Shown here: positions 24,647 through 33,229 of the stretch, one piece after another | How the letters are laid out: every line of letters begins with the position of its first letter | Position numbering within the stretch: position 1 is the stretch's first letter | Source of the DNA: Acidicapsa acidisoli | GTDB taxonomy: Bacteria > Acidobacteriota > Terriglobia > Terriglobales > Acidobacteriaceae | NCBI RefSeq assembly: GCF_025685625.1 | Contig: NZ_JAGSYI010000005.1 | Span: 1-64,000, forward strand | DNA: 64,000 bases | Reading direction: 5' to 3' | Program-made: the position numbers and the translations under genes | The notes under the pieces: model-generated | Database searches by the model: none | The model's input: only the letters and a program-made list of their open reading frames with translations | Told to the model about the DNA's origin: nothing

Positions 24647-26098
24647 ATGAAGATCGACGAAGTCAGGGACGAATTCGCAAGGGTGCAAGCGCAGGTCGCA
24701 AACGGCCCCATCGTCCCCCACGTGACAGCCGATGAGATTCGCAGCTATCTCACCTTGCGCTATGACTTCAAGCAATCGCTGCCACTCGAAGAAGTCGTCG
24801 CCGATGTCGAACAGATGCTTCAAACCTGGCAAGTCCAGGTCACCCATCCCCGCTATTTCGGCCTCTTCAACCCAAGCGTAACCCTCGCCTCGGTTCTCGG
24901 CGACCTGCTCGTCGCCATGTACAACTCGCAGCTCGCAAATTGGCGAACGTCCCCAGCCGCAAATGAAATCGAAAAGCACACGCTCGGTTGGCTCACCGAT
25001 AAATTCGGCCTTCCACCCGAATCCATCGCAACCTTCACGAGCGGCGGAACAGAAGCGAACCTCTCGGCAATCGTAGTCGCCTTGACCCAGGCCTTCCCAA
25101 GCTATGGAGAACACGGCCTTCGCAACCTTCCCGCAGCGCCCACCATCTACCTCACCCACGAAGCACACAACGGCTACAACAAGATTGCGCATCTGACCGG
25201 CCTTGGCAGACAAGCCCTTCGCATCGTCAAAACCGATCCCAATCTGAAGATGGATCTCGCCGATCTTGAGCGCCTGGTCACAGAAGACCGGAAGAACGGA
25301 TTCGCCCCCTTTATGGTCATCGGCACAGCCGGAACCACCGCGGCTGGAATCATCGATCCCCTCGAAGAGATAGCTCGATTCTGCCGAACCGAGAACCTTT
25401 GGTTTCATGCAGACGCAGCATGGGGTGGCGCAGCCATCCTTTCGCCAACACTCCGGCAGCACCTCGCTGGTATTGAATCCGCCGACTCGATCACTTGTGA
25501 CGCGCACAAGTGGCTCTCCGTTCCAATGGGTTGCGGCATGTTCTTCTGCCGGTATCCCGACCGCGTCGCCGAAGCCTTCCGCGCCGACATCTCCTACATG
25601 CCGAAGAAGACCGATCTGACCGTCACCGACCCCTTGATGGCCTCCATCCAGTGGTCGCGCCGCTTCATCGGCCTCAAACTCTTCCTGGCCATCGCCCACC
25701 ACGGCGAATCCGGCCAGATCGAAATGATCGAGCATCAAACCCGCATGGGCCACGTCCTTCGAGAAGCGCTCTCAACATCAGGATGGCGGATCGTCAATGC
25801 AACGCCATTCCCGCTCGTCTGCTTCACGCGCGACGGCCTGTCTCACACCAGCTTCCTCGCATCGATGCGAGACCGTCAGATCGCCTGGATGTCCGAAGCA
25901 CACGTCGCAGGAGTCCACGTACTGCGCGCATGTATCACCAGTTTCAGAACGACCGAGGCCGAGATTCACTGGGTCGTCGACGAGATGAATCGTCTCTTCG
26001 AGCAAGAGTCCGGCCAGAAGTCAGGCCAGATCAATTCGGACCAAACGATGGCTGTACCTCCCGAGTCCAGCCGAGTCCAGGAGCCTATAAAGCAATGA
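24647..26098 (+). CDS. Group II PLP-dependent decarboxylase
   Basis: A 483-residue fold-type I decarboxylase in the family of aromatic-amino-acid, glutamate and 2,4-diaminobutyrate decarboxylases. Visible are the substrate-loop region VTHPRYFGLFNPS, FTSGGTEANLSA (phosphate binding), THEAHNGYNKI with the PLP-stacking His, FHADAAWGG (PLP pyridine Asp) and the Schiff-base Lys288 in CDAHKWLSVPMGCGM. It would turn an amino acid into an amine; the substrate cannot be named. AGGAG precedes the ATG. A gap of about 125 bases separates it from the synthetase and could hold an internal promoter. Its stop overlaps the MetY-like start (ATGA). It differs from the fold-III decarboxylase of exosortase loci. 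Confidence 0.87.
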   Translation: MKIDEVRDEFARVQAQVANGPIVPHVTADEIRSYLTLRYDFKQSLPLEEVVADVEQMLQTWQVQVTHPRYFGLFNPSVTLASVLGDLLVAMYNSQLANWRTSPAANEIEKHTLGWLTDKFGLPPESIATFTSGGTEANLSAIVVALTQAFPSYGEHGLRNLPAAPTIYLTHEAHNGYNKIAHLTGLGRQALRIVKTDPNLKMDLADLERLVTEDRKNGFAPFMVIGTAGTTAAGIIDPLEEIARFCRTENLWFHADAAWGGAAILSPTLRQHLAGIESADSITCDAHKWLSVPMGCGMFFCRYPDRVAEAFRADISYMPKKTDLTVTDPLMASIQWSRRFIGLKLFLAIAHHGESGQIEMIEHQTRMGHVLREALSTSGWRIVNATPFPLVCFTRDGLSHTSFLASMRDRQIAWMSEAHVAGVHVLRACITSFRTTEAEIHWVVDEMNRLFEQESGQKSGQINSDQTMAVPPESSRVQEPIKQ

Positions 26099-27369
26099 AG
26101 CCGGAAACAATCGCAATTCACGGCGGATACGAATACGATCCGACAACCAAAGCCGTAGCCGTGCCCATATATCAAACGGTTTCCTACGCATTCGACAGCG
26201 CCGATCATGCGGCGGCACTCTTCAACCTCGAAGTAGAAGGATTTCGCTACACACGCATCTCCAACCCAACCACGGCAGTCCTCGAGCGTCGCGTAGCCGC
26301 CCTCGAAGGTGGACTAGAAGCTCTTTGCGTCGCCAGCGGACAGACCGCTGTCTACTACGCCCTGCTCAATGTCGCTGAACTGGGAAGCAACATCATTTCC
26401 GTTCCCCAACTCTACGGCACCACGCACACCATGTTCGCGCATCTATTGCCGAGCCAGGGCGTGCACGTTCGATTTGCAGAGTCGGACCATCCAGACGCGC
26501 TGGAAAAGCTGATCGACGACAAAACCCGCGCCATTTACTGCGAGAGCGTGGGCAATCCAGCAGGGAACATCTGCGACATCGAGAAACTGGCGCAACTGGC
26601 TCATCGTCACGGCTTGCCTCTCATCGTCGATAACACGGTAGCCTCGCCCATCCTGCTGCGGCCCATCGAGTACGGCGCGGACATCGTCGTCCACTCTCTC
26701 ACCAAGTTCCTCGGCGGCCACGGCACCACGCTGGGAGGCGCAATCGTCGACAGCGGCAACTTCCCCTGGAAAGAGCACGCCGCACGATTCCCAATGTTCA
26801 GTCAGCCGGACGCCTCCTATCACGACCTCGTCTATACCGAGCACTATGGCCGAGCCGCCTTCATGGGGCGCTGCCGCAGCGTCTATCAGCGAACCATCGG
26901 CGCGGCGCTCTCGCCCATGAGCGCCTTCCTCCTTCTTCAGGGCATCGAAACCGTTGCATTGCGTCTAGACCGCCACGTCGAAAACGGCCGAAAAGTAGCC
27001 GAATTCCTCCGCGACGATCCCAGGATCGAATGGGTCAACTACGCCGGATTCCCATCCAGCCCCTATTACAATCTCGCGCAAAAATACCTCGGCGGTCGAG
27101 CCTGCTCTCTGATGACCGTAGGCCTCAAAGGAGGCTTCGAAGCCGCCGTCAAATTCCATGACGCGCTCAATCTCGTAACGCGCCTCGTCAATCTTGGGGA
27201 TGCCAAATCTCTAGCCTGCCATCCCGCGTCCACAACCCATCGGCAAATGTCGCCCGAAGAACAACTCATCGCCGGTGTGCGGCCAGAGATGATCCGCCTC
27301 AGCATCGGAATCGAACACAGCGACGACATCATCGCCGATCTGGATCAGGCGCTGAACGCAGCCATCTAG
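26095..27369 (+). CDS. O-acyl-homoserine sulfhydrylase-like PLP enzyme (MetY family)
   Basis: A 424-residue Cys/Met-metabolism PLP enzyme (fold type I). It has GFRYTRISNPTTAVLE, the MetY-like ASGQTA in place of the SGM of cystathionine synthases, SVPQLYGTTHTMF, VDNTVASPILLRP (PLP Asp) and the Schiff-base Lys204 in VHSLTKFLGGHGT. MetY replaces the O-acyl group of acyl-homoserine with sulfide to make homocysteine. Coupling to the decarboxylase (ATGA overlap) is odd for ordinary methionine synthesis and suggests gamma-substitution with another nucleophile is also possible. Followed after 56 bases by a MetA-like acyltransferase that could supply its substrate. Confidence 0.88.
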   Translation: MKPETIAIHGGYEYDPTTKAVAVPIYQTVSYAFDSADHAAALFNLEVEGFRYTRISNPTTAVLERRVAALEGGLEALCVASGQTAVYYALLNVAELGSNIISVPQLYGTTHTMFAHLLPSQGVHVRFAESDHPDALEKLIDDKTRAIYCESVGNPAGNICDIEKLAQLAHRHGLPLIVDNTVASPILLRPIEYGADIVVHSLTKFLGGHGTTLGGAIVDSGNFPWKEHAARFPMFSQPDASYHDLVYTEHYGRAAFMGRCRSVYQRTIGAALSPMSAFLLLQGIETVALRLDRHVENGRKVAEFLRDDPRIEWVNYAGFPSSPYYNLAQKYLGGRACSLMTVGLKGGFEAAVKFHDALNLVTRLVNLGDAKSLACHPASTTHRQMSPEEQLIAGVRPEMIRLSIGIEHSDDIIADLDQALNAAI

Positions 27370-27425
27370 TCCATCTAGCCACTTAGCTTTCCCGAGCGGC
27401 TTAAATCAACTTCCGAGAGACCAAC

Positions 27426-28475
27426 ATGCCGGCATATTTGAATTCCATTCCGTCGAGCAAGCACCTCAATCTCCGCTGCCTTAATATCGGCTTGATCAAC
27501 AACATGCCCGACGGCGCTCTAGAAGCCACCGAGCGTCAGTTTCTCTCGCTCCTCAATGCAGCCTCTGATGCAACGCCCGAGGGCATCACGGTCCGCCTCT
27601 CGCTCTACTCATTACCCGGCATCCCGCGCAATGAAATCGGCGCGAGCCGCATTCGCAACTTCTACACAAGCACCGAAACGTTTCTCGACACGCATTTCGA
27701 CGGGCTCATAGTCACTGGCCGCGAACCCCTGACGCCAAATTTGCAAGACGAACCCTATTGGGACAGCTTCACAAAAGTTCTGGAGTGGGCCCGCGAAAAC
27801 ACGCATTCGACCGTCTGGTCCTGTCTTGCCGCGCACGCCGCAGCCCTCCACATGGATGGCGTCACCCGAGTCAGAAGCCCTCACAAACATTGCGGTGTCT
27901 TCGATTGCGCGCAACTGGCATCACACACACTCACCGAAGGCACACCCGCGCGTTTCAGCCTGCCGCACTCCAGATGGAACGGCCTGCCGGAAGACGCATT
28001 AACCGCTTCCGGATATAACGTGCTCACGCGATCCTCCGATGTGGGCGTGGACACATTCGTGAAGCAGTTCAAGAGCCTTTTCCTCTTCTTTCAGGGCCAT
28101 CCCGAGTACGAATCCAACACGCTCCTGTTGGAATATCGCAGAGACGTCGGGCGCTTTCTCCGGCAAGAAACGAAGATCTACCCATTAATGCCGCGGAACT
28201 ACTTCGCCCCCGATACCGTCCAAGCCCTGACGGCGCTGCAGCGGAAAGCCGAGAACAGCCCGGATGAGAAATTCCTGGCAGAAGTTTCAGACATTCTGGA
28301 AAAGCTAGGCATCGAAAACACCTGGGCTCCTACCGCACAATGCATCTATAAAAACTGGCTGCAATACATACTCGCCCAGAAAAACCTGAAAAATCTGGAC
28401 AGACAGCACGCCGACGAAGCAAATCCATTGCACGGAGAGACGGCAACGTTGGCCTCCGCGGCCAGCCTGCCTTAG
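27426..28475 (+). CDS. Homoserine O-acyltransferase, MetA-like
   Basis: A 349-residue member of the MetA/HTS family, a glutamine-amidotransferase-like fold that acylates homoserine from succinyl- or acetyl-CoA. It carries IGLINNMPDGALEATERQF, the nucleophile Cys133 in WSCLAAHAA, HSRWNGLPE, and the His225/Glu227 pair in FFQGHPEYE. The loop that selects acyl donor in classic MetA is changed (VTGREPLTPNLQDEPYW), so donor choice cannot be inferred. It lies 56 bases after the MetY-like gene and ends the cluster; the following gene converges. Together the pair could make homocysteine, or feed an acyl-homoserine into a special pathway with the coupled decarboxylase. Confidence 0.85.
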   Translation: MPAYLNSIPSSKHLNLRCLNIGLINNMPDGALEATERQFLSLLNAASDATPEGITVRLSLYSLPGIPRNEIGASRIRNFYTSTETFLDTHFDGLIVTGREPLTPNLQDEPYWDSFTKVLEWARENTHSTVWSCLAAHAAALHMDGVTRVRSPHKHCGVFDCAQLASHTLTEGTPARFSLPHSRWNGLPEDALTASGYNVLTRSSDVGVDTFVKQFKSLFLFFQGHPEYESNTLLLEYRRDVGRFLRQETKIYPLMPRNYFAPDTVQALTALQRKAENSPDEKFLAEVSDILEKLGIENTWAPTAQCIYKNWLQYILAQKNLKNLDRQHADEANPLHGETATLASAASLP

Positions 28476-28484
28476 TGTCCTATC

Positions 28485-29681
28485 CTAGTTTCCAGCCCGC
28501 GCTGGCGGCTCGTTTTCCAGCGCCATCACCGCATACGCCGTAGCGGCATCGCTCATAAATCGGCCCGTATCACTTTGCAAATCGCTCTGACCGTTCAGCG
28601 ATCCAGTCCGCCAGCTCCCATCGCTTCCCTGGTGCCGCTCAAGCCAATCCAGAGCCCGGTTCAACGATGGATCATGGCTGTTTCTCCCGGATTCCTCCAG
28701 CACCACCGCCACCAGCCCCGTCGCGTACCCATCACTCTCCAGCGGCTTCACGATCTGGCCGAATTGCTCTTTGAGTTGTTCCTTGATCCGTTTCAGCTCG
28801 GTGCGTTCCATCGCACTTTGGGGATCCAGGGAAAAGAGACTCCATCCGCCATCCGGCAGTTGCAAATTTTGAACGGTGTCAAGCAGACTCTTTCGCTCGC
28901 CCGCATCCAACATCTCTGGTGCCTTCGTCGACAACCACAAAACATACAGCTTGTTCACCAAGGGCTGTTCCGCATAATGCCGCCGCAAATATTGCCGCAG
29001 ACTCTCCAAATGCTTCTGGACCTCCGGCTCGCTCGCATATCCATCCGGAGCATTTTCTGCTTCCAGCATCAACCACGTCGCCCCCTGATAGGCCGACTCA
29101 GCCGACTCCCACGGCGCCAGATGGAAATCCTGCCACTTCCATCCACCGGCATCTTCGCCTGCCACTTCCTGTAATGCCCATGCTTCTCTGAACGCACTAC
29201 GCGTCACCGGACGGAGACGGCCATTCTGTGCGTCATAGTTGGCCAGAATCACTGCATTCACAACAGCTTCCGTAGCATGAGACTGCGCCGTCTTGCCCGG
29301 CCCATACTCGGCATCCGAGTAATACGGAACCATCTCAGACCAGCCGGCCACCCGCTTTTCAACATTCTCCATCAGGATCTTCTGCGGCTCTGGCATAGCT
29401 GACTCGTGCAACTCCTGGCCAAGCGAGCGACGCATCATCGCGTAAGGCAATACCGTATGGCAAGAGACGCAGACTGTCCCATGATCCATCTTCGCGGCCG
29501 GCCATTCCTGCCACCAGACCTCACGGTGATCCAGATACTCCGCCGCCGCCTTCGGGCTCCAGTTTGTCAGGTAACGAATCGAAGAAGCGGCAGACGCGCG
29601 CGCTTCCGTTACCCTCCACCAGCCGATCCCCGCCAACGAACCGGCCAGCACCACGCAGAGGCACAAAGCGATACGTCTCAT
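28485..29681 (-). CDS. Exported protein with heme-c motif and terpene-cyclase-like repeats
   Basis: A 398-residue protein of unusual architecture. Residues 1-30 form a signal peptide or membrane anchor (ALCLCVVLAGSLAGIGWW). A single heme-c motif, CVSCH (residues 71-75), follows. The rest is helical with prenyltransferase/squalene-cyclase-type repeats: QLPDGGWSLF and HQGSDGSWRTGSLNG resemble QW motifs. No D-x-D-D-type acid motif of hopene cyclase is evident, so it is probably not an active cyclase. The periplasm is the likely site, where heme would be attached. It starts at ATG 29681, with GAGGAG seven bases upstream, rather than the GTG five codons earlier. It converges with the MetA-like gene, ten bases apart. 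Function unknown. Confidence 0.75.
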   Translation of the reverse strand: MRRIALCLCVVLAGSLAGIGWWRVTEARASAASSIRYLTNWSPKAAAEYLDHREVWWQEWPAAKMDHGTVCVSCHTVLPYAMMRRSLGQELHESAMPEPQKILMENVEKRVAGWSEMVPYYSDAEYGPGKTAQSHATEAVVNAVILANYDAQNGRLRPVTRSAFREAWALQEVAGEDAGGWKWQDFHLAPWESAESAYQGATWLMLEAENAPDGYASEPEVQKHLESLRQYLRRHYAEQPLVNKLYVLWLSTKAPEMLDAGERKSLLDTVQNLQLPDGGWSLFSLDPQSAMERTELKRIKEQLKEQFGQIVKPLESDGYATGLVAVVLEESGRNSHDPSLNRALDWLERHQGSDGSWRTGSLNGQSDLQSDTGRFMSDAATAYAVMALENEPPARAGN

Positions 29682-30141
29682 CGCAGCTCTCCTCACTCCA
29701 CGCGCTTCGCAGTTCCATCATTCCCGCCGCCACGGATTCGGACATGCGGATAAAGACGGAAGAACGAGGAGCGATTCGTAGCATTCAGCGGGGGCCTGAA
29801 GCACCGATTGCCCAATTTTACCAGTAGAAGAAAAATAGTATCCCCGATAATAATCGAGCTACATTTGGCGCTGTCCTTCCCGACAGCCGTTCGCTAAAAT
29901 AAGTTCCAGTAAAGCAATCGAGCAGCACATGCCTTTGAGCCGCATGCACCCTCAGAGGGCAGTGTATGAGATTGTCCAAAGCTCGCTAAAACCAAGCTCT
30001 TCCACCGAAGTCGCGCGTGGAGTGATTGTCGAATGGTCTCGAACTTTCGCTCTACTCCATTGCGAATCATGATCTCAGAGAAGATTCGAATCCTCTTGCG
30101 TCGCCGTTGCGTTCACCTTGGAATCGGAAGTGTCTGACTGC
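29682..30141. other. Intergenic region between divergent genes
   Basis: About 460 bases between the heme-c/cyclase-like gene (leftward) and the GT2 gene (rightward). It should hold both promoters. A 46-codon open frame (29930-30070, starting MPLSRMHPQ) has only a weak GAGCAG ribosome site, so I do not call it a gene. No repeats stand out. Confidence 0.4.
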
Positions 30142-31155
30142 ATGACCCCAGAAGATTCATCCTCTTATCCCTTCGATCTCTCACTGATCATCGTCTCTTT
30201 CAACACCCGCGAAGTCCTGCGCGAATCCCTGCAGTCCGTTGCACGGGAACGGGGCGATCTTCGCCTTGAGATATTCGTCGTCGATAACAACTCGCACGAT
30301 GGTTCCGTCGCGATGGTCGAATCTGAGTTTCCCGAAGCCCAGGTACTGCGCAGCGAGGTGAATCTGGGCTTCGGCTCCGCCAACAACCTCGCACTGGAGC
30401 GTGCCCAGGGTCGTTTTCTCGTCCTGTTGAACTCCGACGCCTTCCTGCACCCCAGATCTCTCCAGTTGGCCCTCCAGCACATGCAGGAAAATCCGGAAAC
30501 AGGTCTGGCCGGAGGCCGTCTCGTTGGGCGCGACTCCGAGCTGCAGCCTTCCGCACGTATGCTGCCAACGATTCTCTCTGACTTCCTGGTCATGAGCGGC
30601 CTCGCCCACAAATATTCAAAGTCCCGATTCTTCGGCAGATTCGACCGCACCTGGGCGGACCCAATGCAGCCCGCCGAAGTAGGCTGGGTTCCCGGAGCCT
30701 TTTCCATCATTCGCCCCGAAGCACTTCGCAAAGTCGGCCTCTTCGATCCGGATTTTTTCCTCTACTCCGAAGAAGTTGACCTCTGCAAACGAATTCAGAA
30801 TGCCGGTTACAAAATCATGTATTGGCCGGATATCGTGGTAACCCATATAGGGGGCGAATCATCCCGCCAGATCAAGACCCTGGCGATGTCTTCTTCCGGC
30901 GCCCAGCTCATCCGCTGGAGCATGCGCAGCACTCTGCTCTATTACCGAAAGCATCATGGCGCCAAAGTATGGCTGGTGAAGATGCTCGAGCTCACACTCT
31001 TTCGCCTGACCTCGTTACGGAACTCGATCAGCAGCGACCCTCAAAGAAAAGAACGCGCCCAGGTCAGCCGCAACATGGTCCGTCTCATGCAACAGGCGTG
31101 GAAAGACACCAACGGCGGCCGAGTATCGCCTCCCAGACCCTGGAGCTTCGACTAG
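30142..31155 (+). CDS. Glycosyltransferase family 2 (rhamnosyltransferase-like)
   Basis: A 337-residue GT2 enzyme of the WbbL/RfbF-like group. The catalytic domain reads LSLIIVSFNTREVLRESLQSV, IFVVDNNSHDGS, EVNLGFGSANNLAL and FLVLLNSDAFLHP, the last being the D-x-D-like site. The acceptor region has WVPGAFSIIRPEALRKVGLFDPDFFLYSEEVDLCKRIQ, typical of rhamnosyl- and related transferases. The C-terminal part has a mildly hydrophobic helix. It starts at ATG 30142; a TTG at 30118 is in frame. The dTDP-rhamnose genes 3 kb downstream make rhamnose a reasonable donor guess, but this is inference. Confidence 0.88.
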   Translation: MTPEDSSSYPFDLSLIIVSFNTREVLRESLQSVARERGDLRLEIFVVDNNSHDGSVAMVESEFPEAQVLRSEVNLGFGSANNLALERAQGRFLVLLNSDAFLHPRSLQLALQHMQENPETGLAGGRLVGRDSELQPSARMLPTILSDFLVMSGLAHKYSKSRFFGRFDRTWADPMQPAEVGWVPGAFSIIRPEALRKVGLFDPDFFLYSEEVDLCKRIQNAGYKIMYWPDIVVTHIGGESSRQIKTLAMSSSGAQLIRWSMRSTLLYYRKHHGAKVWLVKMLELTLFRLTSLRNSISSDPQRKERAQVSRNMVRLMQQAWKDTNGGRVSPPRPWSFD

Positions 31156-31159
31156 AGCT

Positions 31160-31690
31160 TCAATTCCTGTGATTTCGTCGATCGAGCAGGGCTCCCATAC
31201 ACGTAATCAAAGCAAGGCCGATCCATACCAGACTCACTGCCATCACGTATCCAACCATGCGATAGAAAATCATGTCCACGTAGTGGTAAGAGATCGACTC
31301 GCAACACACCAGCCCCACGGAAAGCACCGTACCAGTCACCGCCATCGCAAGGCCCGGCCTTCCTCGAAATCTGTAGCAGATCCAAATAGTAGCGATTGCC
31401 AGGACGCCAAACAGCACCAACAGGGCCAGCACTTGCGGAGGTCGCCGCTCACCGTAGACCCCCAGATTCATTGCGTCCTGTCCAAAGAAGTCATGAATCT
31501 TCCACCGCCAGTCAAATGCCATGTCCAGCAGAAGAAAGAGTTGCACAGCGGCCAACAGGGCAAATAATCTTCCTCGTTGGCCACTCTTATGGCAACTTAC
31601 CCATCTGACTGCGCAAGCCGTACAGGAAGCTGCGTAGGCAGCCATCCCAGTCATCCGGGTAGGCGAAAACCACTCCAGACCAGCAATCAT
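31160..31690 (-). CDS. Small integral membrane protein of unknown function
   Basis: A 176-residue protein with four predicted membrane helices: LFALLAAVQLFLLLDMAF, VLALLVLFGVLAIATIWICY, LAMAVTGTVLSVGLVCC and VMAVSLVWIGLALITCMGALL. The loop between helices 1 and 2 contains DWRWKIHDFFG. I do not recognise the family. It is divergent from the Wzy-like polymerase and converges with the GT2 gene, ending only five bases from it. The start is uncertain (ATG 31690 or in-frame ATGs 12-15 codons later), and the first 40 residues contain three Cys. Confidence 0.7.
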   Translation of the reverse strand: MIAGLEWFSPTRMTGMAAYAASCTACAVRWVSCHKSGQRGRLFALLAAVQLFLLLDMAFDWRWKIHDFFGQDAMNLGVYGERRPPQVLALLVLFGVLAIATIWICYRFRGRPGLAMAVTGTVLSVGLVCCESISYHYVDMIFYRMVGYVMAVSLVWIGLALITCMGALLDRRNHRN

Positions 31691-31739
31691 AGTTTATGGT
31701 GTACGTAATGGCGTGTTCTGTCGAGTCCAGGGAGCCCTG

Positions 31740-33173
31740 ATGATCGTTTCCCCCCTGTACGCTCTGGTCGCGTGGATCCCCATCAGTCTCCTGGCTTTCC
31801 GCCGCTTTCCAGTGCGAATCGCGATCCTCGTCAACTTTGTTGGTGGCTGGGCCGTTCTTCCAGCCGCCAACTATACCCCGAGCAGTGCCGCCTTTCCCTA
31901 CTGGATCATCGGAACAACTCTCGAATCGAACTACTTCCTCACCAAGGCAACCGTCCTCGGATTCACCGGAATACTCGGTGTCCTGCTCTATGATCGCGCC
32001 AGCTACAAGCGCTTCCGCTTGACAGTCTGGGACATGGCCATCGGCATGTGGTTGATCGCTCCAATCCTCTCTGCCATCGCCAACCCGGACAACTTCCAGG
32101 AGGGATGCAAGGGCGAAATCTATCAATTGCTCGCCTGGGGCAGTCCCTACCTTATCGGACGTCTCCACTTCACCGACGCCCAGTCCCTGCGCCTGGCCGC
32201 CAAAGCCTTCGTCATCGGTGGATTGGCCTACGTCCCCTTCTGCATCTTCGAAATCATCACAGGACCACGCGTATACGCGTGGCTCTACGGCTATCAGCCC
32301 TTCCAAATGAATGCAGCCCAGCGATTTATAGGCTACCGGCCGGTCGTCTTCCTTGAAAACGGCAATCAGCTCGGCATCTGGATGGCCACCGCAACACTCA
32401 TCGCGATTTGGCTCTGGCGGCGCAAGACAGCCCGATCCATCCTCGGCATTCCCATTCTTCTGGTGGCCATCGGTCTCTTTCTCGTCACCCTCTTTTGTCA
32501 GTCCACTGGCGCAATCATTTTGTTGCTCGCGCTCGTGCCCTTCGTCTTCGTCGATCCCCGCCATCTCTCCCGCACAGTAAGTATCGTTCTGGTGCTTGGG
32601 ATCCTGGCGTTCGCCGCCTTCCGCCTCGGCAATATCTTCGTGTGGAGAAACCTGGTGCAGCAGAATGCAGCCGCTCACGCGCTCGACACCTACCTGAAAA
32701 GCGTCGGCAAGGATTCTCTCGGATGGCGGCTCACCCAGGACGAACGTCATATCGCCACCGCACTCGAAGAACCGATCCTGGGTTATGGTCAATGGGATTG
32801 GTGGAGCGGAGGCATTGAGCGCCCTTGGAGTCTCTGGCTTCTCGTCTTCGGCATGTACGGCAGCGTCGGGCTCGTCTCACTCGAAGCAGTGCTTCTGATC
32901 CCTCCGCTCCGCGCCGTCTGGTTTCCTCTCACGCGCTCCGACATCGGCTACATAAACATGCGTCACACGCTATCGGCGGCCGTGCTGATTTCAGCCATCG
33001 ACAGCCTGCTCAACAGCTCAATGATCTTGCCGTTGCTCCTGGTCATCGGCGGTATGAACAGCTGGTCCCCAAGTGACACAAAGATCGAAGTCAATCTCAC
33101 CCAACCCAAAGCCACTGCCGCGTCGCTTCGTTTGCGCGGAAGCCTAAACCCGCCGAAGAAGCTCCTGCGATAA
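31740..33173 (+). CDS. Wzy-like O-antigen/exopolysaccharide polymerase
   Basis: A 477-residue membrane protein with about eleven helices and a large periplasmic loop (RNLVQQNAAAHALDTYLKSVGKDSLGWRLTQDERHIATALEEPILGYGQWDWW), the layout of the O-antigen ligase/polymerase superfamily. The loop residues R-x-x-x-x and H-I, followed by E-P-I-L-G-x-G, recall the Wzy_C segment. It would polymerise lipid-linked repeat units at the outer face of the inner membrane, upstream of the Wza/Wzz-like proteins at 13-17 kb. The ATG at 31740 has GGAG six bases upstream; an upstream TTG is unlikely. It converges on rfbD. Confidence 0.78.
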   Translation: MIVSPLYALVAWIPISLLAFRRFPVRIAILVNFVGGWAVLPAANYTPSSAAFPYWIIGTTLESNYFLTKATVLGFTGILGVLLYDRASYKRFRLTVWDMAIGMWLIAPILSAIANPDNFQEGCKGEIYQLLAWGSPYLIGRLHFTDAQSLRLAAKAFVIGGLAYVPFCIFEIITGPRVYAWLYGYQPFQMNAAQRFIGYRPVVFLENGNQLGIWMATATLIAIWLWRRKTARSILGIPILLVAIGLFLVTLFCQSTGAIILLLALVPFVFVDPRHLSRTVSIVLVLGILAFAAFRLGNIFVWRNLVQQNAAAHALDTYLKSVGKDSLGWRLTQDERHIATALEEPILGYGQWDWWSGGIERPWSLWLLVFGMYGSVGLVSLEAVLLIPPLRAVWFPLTRSDIGYINMRHTLSAAVLISAIDSLLNSSMILPLLLVIGGMNSWSPSDTKIEVNLTQPKATAASLRLRGSLNPPKKLLR

Positions 33174-33229
33174 CTTACCGGGAACAAGGCCGCCCATCAA
33201 TCTCGGTTTAAGCTCAGCTTACGCTCGAT

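Noticed and set aside
24434-25753. A 439-codon leftward frame opposite the PLP decarboxylase and synthetase end
   Set aside because: It lies across two well-supported genes and has no recognisable domain.
25510-26094. N-terminal extension of nearly 200 residues on the MetY-like protein
   Set aside because: It overlaps the decarboxylase in another frame and is Arg/Pro/Ser-rich shadow sequence; the ATGA-coupled start at 26095 matches the family.
31587-32792. A long leftward open frame (about 400 codons) opposite the Wzy-like gene
   Set aside because: It is antisense to a clear membrane protein, very acidic and low in complexity, and has no family motifs; a shadow of GC-rich codon use.
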